Positions 8,286 to 11,455 of a stretch of 11,455 nt of DNA are shown here, piece after piece; the first letter of the stretch is position 1; the number at the start of each line of letters is the position of its first letter. The stretch is from CBIFWW01 sp966186435 (GTDB lineage: Bacteria > Pseudomonadota > Gammaproteobacteria > Enterobacterales > Enterobacteriaceae). A program made the translations under genes and the position numbers. The DNA lies in NCBI GenBank assembly GCA_966186435.1, contig CBIFWW010000107.1:1-11455 (forward strand). The letters are read 5' to 3'. Under the pieces are notes generated by a model that had not been told where the DNA came from, did not search any database, and was given only the letters and a program-made list of their open reading frames with translations.

Positions 8286-9239
8286 ATGATGGATAAATTG
8301 ACCTCCCTGCGTCAGCTCACTACCGTTGTTGCTGACACTGGAGACATCGCTGCCATGAAGTTGTATCAGCCGCAGGATGCCACGACTAACCCTTCTCTGA
8401 TTTTGAATGCCGCTCAAATCCCTGAATACCGCAAGCTTATTGATGAAGCCGTAGCCTGGGCCTGTGGTCAAAGTGACGATCGCGAACAACAGCTGGTGGA
8501 CGCAACGGATAAATTGGCTGTTAATATCGGCCTCGAAATCCTGAAGCTGGTGCCTGGCCGCGTTTCTACTGAAGTTGACGCTCGTCTGTCCTACGACACC
8601 GAAGCCTGTATCGCTAAAGCTAAACGTCTGATCAAGATGTATAACGATGCGGGTATTAATAATGACCGTATCTTGATCAAACTGGCCTCTACTTGGCAGG
8701 GTATCCGTGCCGCTGAGCAGCTGGAAAAAGACGGTATCAACTGTAACCTGACCCTGCTGTTCTCCTTCGCCCAAGCCCGTGCTTGTGCGGAAGCTGGCGT
8801 ATACCTGATCTCCCCATTCGTGGGCCGCATTATGGACTGGTATAAAGCTAACACTGATAAGAAAGAGTTTGTCGGTGCAGAAGATCCGGGCGTGATTTCA
8901 GTGACTGAGATCTACGAATATTACAAACAGCACGGTTATGAAACCGTGGTGATGGGCGCAAGCTTCCGTAACATCGGTGAAATCCTGGAACTGGCTGGCT
9001 GTGACCGCTTGACCATTGCACCAGCCCTGCTGAAAGAGTTGTCAGAAAGCGAAGGTGCTGTTGAGCGTAAACTGTCCTACAGCGGCGAAATCAAAGCTCG
9101 CCCGGCACGTATCAGCGAATCTGAGTTCCTGTGGGAACACAACCAGGATCCGATGGCTGTAGACAAATTGGCGGACGGTATCCGTAAGTTTGCTGTAGAC
9201 CAGGAAAAACTGGAAAAAATGATCGGTGATATGCTGTAA
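8286..9239 (+). CDS. talB: Transaldolase B
   Basis: Cytoplasmic transaldolase of the non-oxidative pentose phosphate pathway. It moves a dihydroxyacetone unit from sedoheptulose 7-phosphate to glyceraldehyde 3-phosphate. The 317-residue product, closely similar to E. coli TalB, keeps the Schiff-base Lys132 (RILIKLAS) and active-site residues Asp17, Asn35, Glu96, Ser176 and Arg181. The longest ORF begins at 8199, but its extra 29 residues have no counterpart in the family and no ribosome site; GAAGAG (8270-8275) lies 10 bp before the ATG at 8286. A second ATG follows at once (8289), so the true start may be one codon later. Codon choice looks biased to favoured codons (CTG for Leu, CGT for Arg), as expected for an abundant enzyme. 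A hairpin follows at 9253-9274. Confidence 0.97.
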   Translation: MMDKLTSLRQLTTVVADTGDIAAMKLYQPQDATTNPSLILNAAQIPEYRKLIDEAVAWACGQSDDREQQLVDATDKLAVNIGLEILKLVPGRVSTEVDARLSYDTEACIAKAKRLIKMYNDAGINNDRILIKLASTWQGIRAAEQLEKDGINCNLTLLFSFAQARACAEAGVYLISPFVGRIMDWYKANTDKKEFVGAEDPGVISVTEIYEYYKQHGYETVVMGASFRNIGEILELAGCDRLTIAPALLKELSESEGAVERKLSYSGEIKARPARISESEFLWEHNQDPMAVDKLADGIRKFAVDQEKLEKMIGDML

Positions 9240-9252
9240 TTTTTCCCGCCTT

Positions 9253-9284
9253 ATGGCCGGCATCAGTCGGCCATTGTTTCTTCC
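9253..9284 (+). terminator. Probable terminator after talB
   Basis: ATGGCCG (9253-9259) pairs with CGGCCAT (9268-9274) around an eight-base loop, 13 bp after the talB stop, followed by the T-rich TGTTTCTTCC (9275-9284). The stem is perfect but short and the T tract is interrupted, so readthrough into mog is possible. Confidence 0.6.
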
Positions 9285-9347
9285 CACTGTCTGCTTTCGC
9301 CCCCAACGTGTATTATTCCGCTATCAGAAAGAGATAACGGAACGGCT

Positions 9348-9923
9348 ATGAATACACTTCGTATTGGATTGGTATCCATTTCAGACCGCGCTTCAAGCGG
9401 TGTTTATCAGGACAAAGGCATTCCGGCCCTGGAAGGTTGGCTGGCAAATGCAATGACTACCCCTTTTACCCTTGAAACCCGTTTGATCCCTGATGAGCAA
9501 GTCATCATTGAGCAAACTCTGTGCGAATTGGTGGATGAGACTGGCTGCCACCTGGTTTTGACCACTGGCGGTACCGGGCCTGCCCGCCGTGATGTGACCC
9601 CCGATGCCACCCTGGCGATTGCCGACCGTGAAATGCCTGGCTTTGGCGAACAGATGCGCCAAATCAGCCTGCACTTTGTGCCGACAGCGATCCTGTCCCG
9701 CCAGGTAGGGGTGATTCGCAAACAAGCTCTGATCCTTAATTTACCGGGCCAGCCGAAGTCGATTCAGGAAACCCTTGAAGGCCTTAAAGATGAGCATGGC
9801 AAAACGCTAGTGCATGGCATCTTTGCCAGTGTGCCTTATTGCATCCAACTGTTGGATGGCCCTTACGTTGAAACCAACGGAGATGTGGTAGCAGCATTTC
9901 GCCCAAAAAGTGCGCGGCGTTAA
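9348..9923 (+). CDS. mog: Molybdopterin adenylyltransferase Mog
   Basis: Adenylates molybdopterin with ATP so that MoeA can insert molybdate, a late step of molybdenum cofactor synthesis in the cytoplasm. The 191 residues (about 195 in E. coli) span the MoaB/Mog fold: RIGLVSISDRAS (5-16) at the N-terminus and TTGGTGPARRDVTPDA (72-87), the family signature. Asp49 and Asp82, important for catalysis in E. coli Mog, are both present. NLPGQPKSIQETL (131-143) forms part of the pterin/nucleotide site. The ATG is preceded by a modest purine-rich AGATAACGGAA stretch, not a strong ribosome site. It lies 108 bp after talB with a hairpin between. TATTAT at 9311-9316 might be a -10 for its own promoter, without a matching -35. 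Confidence 0.96.
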   Translation: MNTLRIGLVSISDRASSGVYQDKGIPALEGWLANAMTTPFTLETRLIPDEQVIIEQTLCELVDETGCHLVLTTGGTGPARRDVTPDATLAIADREMPGFGEQMRQISLHFVPTAILSRQVGVIRKQALILNLPGQPKSIQETLEGLKDEHGKTLVHGIFASVPYCIQLLDGPYVETNGDVVAAFRPKSARR

Positions 9924-10045
9924 ACTTTGTCCTGAAGTTAAGCATGTCGGATGTTGTAATAGCATTACAGCTTAGAGCGCGGTATCTTGCTAAGATGATA
10001 TGGTTGCCGCCTGGAATGCGGTTGTTGATACAAGGATTCGTTTAT

Positions 10046-10441
10046 ATGTCACAGCTAATCGCTGTTTCTTGTCGCCGTACGTTTTTTATTTTATCCCTAC
10101 TCTTCGGCTTCGGTTTTTCTGCCACGGTGTCGGCTGCATTAAGTGACGCACAGGAGGCGCGCATTAATGCCATGTTGGCAGCGCTTGGCAAGCAGCATTC
10201 ACTCATTTTTGTCCGTAACGGTAGTGACCATACTGCGGCTGAGGCGGAATCCCATCTTAGGTTAAAGTTAAGCAAAACCCGTAAACGGCTCGACACTGCC
10301 GAACAATTTATTGATAAAGTCGCCAGTAAATCTTCCATCAGTGGTGCGCCTTACGAGGTTAAAATCCCGGGGCAAGAAAGTGAAAAAGCAGCGGTTTTTC
10401 TACATAGACTTTTGGAGAAAACCGATGCTGAAAATACTTAA
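10046..10441 (+). CDS. Small exported protein, DUF5329-like
   Basis: A 131-residue protein of unknown function that I match by memory to the DUF5329 family. Residues 1-30 form a signal peptide: RR at 10-11, a hydrophobic stretch 12-25, and VSA before a likely cleavage after Ala30. The mature part of about 100 residues is predicted periplasmic and shows the pattern I associate with the family: a helix with INAMLAALG (40-48), FVRNGS (55-60), AAEAESHLRLKL (64-75), then TAEQFIDKVASKSSISGAPY (84-103). There is no cysteine after the cleavage site, so it is not a lipoprotein. The ORF opens at 9944, but the added 34 residues would bury the signal peptide and lack a ribosome site; AAGGA (10032-10036) lies 9 bp before the ATG at 10046. 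E. coli has no counterpart between mog and satP. Role unknown. Confidence 0.8.
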   Translation: MSQLIAVSCRRTFFILSLLFGFGFSATVSAALSDAQEARINAMLAALGKQHSLIFVRNGSDHTAAEAESHLRLKLSKTRKRLDTAEQFIDKVASKSSISGAPYEVKIPGQESEKAAVFLHRLLEKTDAENT

Positions 10442-10500
10442 TATCAACGATGCGATGGCGTTGTAATAAATGTTGAACCGCAAATTTTAACAGCAAAAAC

Positions 10501-10535
10501 AGAAGCCGCTACACTGGTGTTACGGCTTCTTTCTT
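10501..10535. terminator. Bidirectional terminator between DUF5329 gene and satP
   Basis: AGAAGCCG (10501-10508) and CGGCTTCT (10523-10530) form a perfect 8-bp stem, with a possible inner ACA/TGT helix. On the plus strand TTCTT follows. On the minus strand the stem is followed by GTTTTTG (complement of 10494-10500), a better T tract. It lies between two convergent genes and suits ending both transcripts, more strongly that of satP. Confidence 0.8.
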
Positions 10536-10565
10536 ACATATAAATTGGCTTGTGCCAGCCCTTAT

Positions 10566-11132
10566 TTAAAACTTGGCGCCAATAGGCAGAACAGTGCGTT
10601 CGAACTGTTCGTTAAGCACTTCACCCATAGCGAGGTAGATTGCGCTGGCACCGCAGAACACCCCAACCCAACCTGCATAGACAATGATTGTAGGGCTAGC
10701 CATCAAGTTACCCGCTGCCAACAGCATAAACAGCACCGTCAGGCTGGCGAACACGACCTGTAGCATCCGTGGCCCTTTCAACGTTCCAAAGAACATGAAG
10801 AAGGTGAAAATACCCCACAGACCAAGGTAACTTCCTAAAAGCTGTGGATTTGGCTCATCTGAATATCCCATTTTAGGCATGATCATCAGTGCGACCAGCG
10901 TCAGCCAAAAAGATCCGTAGGAAGTGAATGCGGTCAGACCGAAAGTATTGCCTTTTTTAAATTCAAGTAGACCCGCAAAAATCTGCGCCAGGCCACCGTA
11001 GAAAATGCCCATAGCCAGAATGACACTGTCAAAAGGGAAAATGCCCATATTATGTAAATTAAGCAGAATAGTGGTCATGCCAAAACCCATCAGGCCTAAT
11101 GGGGCAGGGTTTGCAAGCTTTGTGTTACCCAT
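10566..11132 (-). CDS. satP: Acetate/succinate:proton symporter SatP (YaaH)
   Basis: Inner-membrane transporter of the AceTr/GPR1-FUN34-YaaH family, taking up acetate and succinate with protons. The 188 residues equal the E. coli length. The family signature NPAPLGLMGFGMTT (8-21) is present. About six membrane helices are visible (roughly 12-28, 36-56, 68-86, 99-116, 123-141 and 149-168), with FGLTAFTSYGSFW (64-76) between. The start is supported by TGAGGAA just before the ATG on the minus strand. A sigma-70 promoter is predicted at 11210-11238, giving a leader of roughly 70 nt. Divergent from dnaK and convergent with the DUF5329 gene. Confidence 0.97.
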   Translation of the reverse strand: MGNTKLANPAPLGLMGFGMTTILLNLHNMGIFPFDSVILAMGIFYGGLAQIFAGLLEFKKGNTFGLTAFTSYGSFWLTLVALMIMPKMGYSDEPNPQLLGSYLGLWGIFTFFMFFGTLKGPRMLQVVFASLTVLFMLLAAGNLMASPTIIVYAGWVGVFCGASAIYLAMGEVLNEQFERTVLPIGAKF

Positions 11133-11209
11133 AATTCCTCAGAAAATAGCGTTCTAATAAATGAAAGTAGGTTAGATGCTTATATCCCCCGCTTCGTACG
11201 GGGCGCGGA

Positions 11210-11238
11210 ATAATAATCAGGGTTAAGTGCGCTGTCTA
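11210..11238 (-). promoter_or_regulatory. Predicted satP sigma-70 promoter
   Basis: Read on the minus strand, TAGACA (11238-11233) is a five-of-six match to the -35 consensus. After exactly 17 bp comes TATTAT (11215-11210), a five-of-six match to the -10. Transcription would begin near 11203 and run about 70 nt to the satP start. No operator was identified. Confidence 0.6.
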
Positions 11239-11281
11239 TGATCTGCACAGGTGGAAATTAAAAATTTTTTTCACTTGCCCC

Positions 11282-11309
11282 CTTGATGGCGAGACGCTTG
11301 ACCCCATCT
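11282..11309 (+). promoter_or_regulatory. dnaK heat-shock (sigma-32) promoter
   Basis: CCCCCTTGAT ends at 11287, with its -35 core CTTGAT at 11282-11287. After 14 bp comes CCCCATCT (11302-11309), fitting the sigma-32 -10 consensus CCCCATnT. From memory the E. coli dnaK P1 promoter has the same CCCCCTTGAT and CCCCAT elements with the same 14-bp spacer. Transcription would begin around 11315, leaving a leader of about 110 nt before dnaK. Confidence 0.88.
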
Positions 11310-11328
11310 TGTAGTCAACGAAGTTGTA

Positions 11329-11390
11329 GGGCCTGAAAAAAACAGTTAGCGGGCGGTTGAAAGCTAAATATTAGCCCGCATAACAGGTCC
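11329..11390 (+). promoter_or_regulatory. Foldable dnaK 5' leader element
   Basis: The predicted heat-shock transcript can fold here. GGGCCTG (11329-11335) pairs with CAGGTCC (11384-11390), with one G-U pair. Inside, TTAGCGGGC (11346-11354) pairs with GCCCGC plus TAA (11374-11379 and 11381-11383), with A11380 bulged. A competing small hairpin GCTAA/TTAGC (11363-11367 with 11371-11375) would break the inner stem. The pairing is seen in sequence; any regulatory role is inference. Confidence 0.4.
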
Positions 11391-11428
11391 ACAACCACAT
11401 TGACCGAATTTTTAGTGGAGACGTTTAG

Positions 11429-11455
11429 ATGGGTAAAATTATTGGTATCGACCTG
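11429..11455 (+). CDS. dnaK: Chaperone DnaK (Hsp70), 5' end only
   Basis: Only the first nine codons are in the window, reading MGKIIGIDL, the start of the actin-like ATPase domain of DnaK, including the beginning of the phosphate-1 motif IGIDLG. The ribosome site TGGAG (11416-11420) lies 8 bp before the ATG. The identity rests on this N-terminus together with the heat-shock promoter upstream and the neighbouring satP. The gene runs off the right edge. Because the window ends here, nothing can be said about the rest of the protein or about dnaJ. Confidence 0.93.

Noticed and set aside
8244..8774. Minus-strand ORF of 176 codons opposite talB
   Set aside because: Shadow of the biased talB codons; the forward frame is a complete transaldolase with all catalytic residues.
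9984..9996. Small palindrome ATCTT-GCT-AAGAT upstream of the DUF5329-like gene
   Set aside because: Five-base arms with a three-base centre are common by chance; no matching known operator.
9944..10045. 34-residue N-terminal extension of the DUF5329-like protein
   Set aside because: It would bury the signal peptide, and AAGGA supports the internal ATG at 10046.
11239..11256. Possible CRP-like TGTG sequence on the minus strand upstream of the satP -35
   Set aside because: Only the left half resembles the consensus; the second half-site does not fit.

Overview
The window is a typical enterobacterial chromosome segment. It matches the region around minute zero of the Escherichia coli map: yjtD, thrLABC, yaaA, yaaJ (alsT), talB, mog, satP (yaaH) and dnaK, in that order. 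The proteins are close to the E. coli versions in length and key residues, but not identical. The genes yaaX (after thrC) and yaaW/yaaI (between satP and dnaK) found in E. coli are absent, and a small exported DUF5329-type protein sits between mog and satP. This suggests a member of the Enterobacterales outside the Escherichia/Salmonella group. I cannot name the genus from sequence alone. Base composition looks moderate (about half G+C by eye), and I see no sign of foreign DNA.

Layout. 25-711: a SpoU-family RNA methyltransferase. 847-5750: the threonine operon, with a sigma-70 promoter, a Thr/Ile-rich leader peptide, a textbook transcription attenuator, then thrA, thrB and thrC separated by 3 bp each. 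These three enzymes catalyse four of the five steps from aspartate to threonine. 5798-8091, minus strand: yaaA (peroxide-stress protein) and yaaJ/alsT (sodium/amino-acid symporter), convergent with thrC. 8286-9923, plus strand: talB (transaldolase) and mog (molybdopterin adenylyltransferase). 10046-10441: the DUF5329-type secreted protein. 10566-11132, minus strand: satP (acetate/succinate transporter), convergent with it. 11282-11455: the heat-shock promoter, structured leader and first nine codons of dnaK.

Convergent gene pairs are separated by hairpins that can act in both directions (5771-5792 and 10501-10530). Divergent pairs (yaaJ/talB and satP/dnaK) share intergenic promoter regions. 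The threonine operon is the only tightly coupled multi-gene unit; the other genes are mostly unrelated housekeeping or stress functions.

I found no new biological system here, no mobile element, no CRISPR array and no RNA gene. The points most worth a second look are the foldable dnaK 5' leader, the diverged thrL leader, the DUF5329 gene with a tiny overlapping ORF at its end, and the start sites of several genes that are shorter than their longest ORFs.
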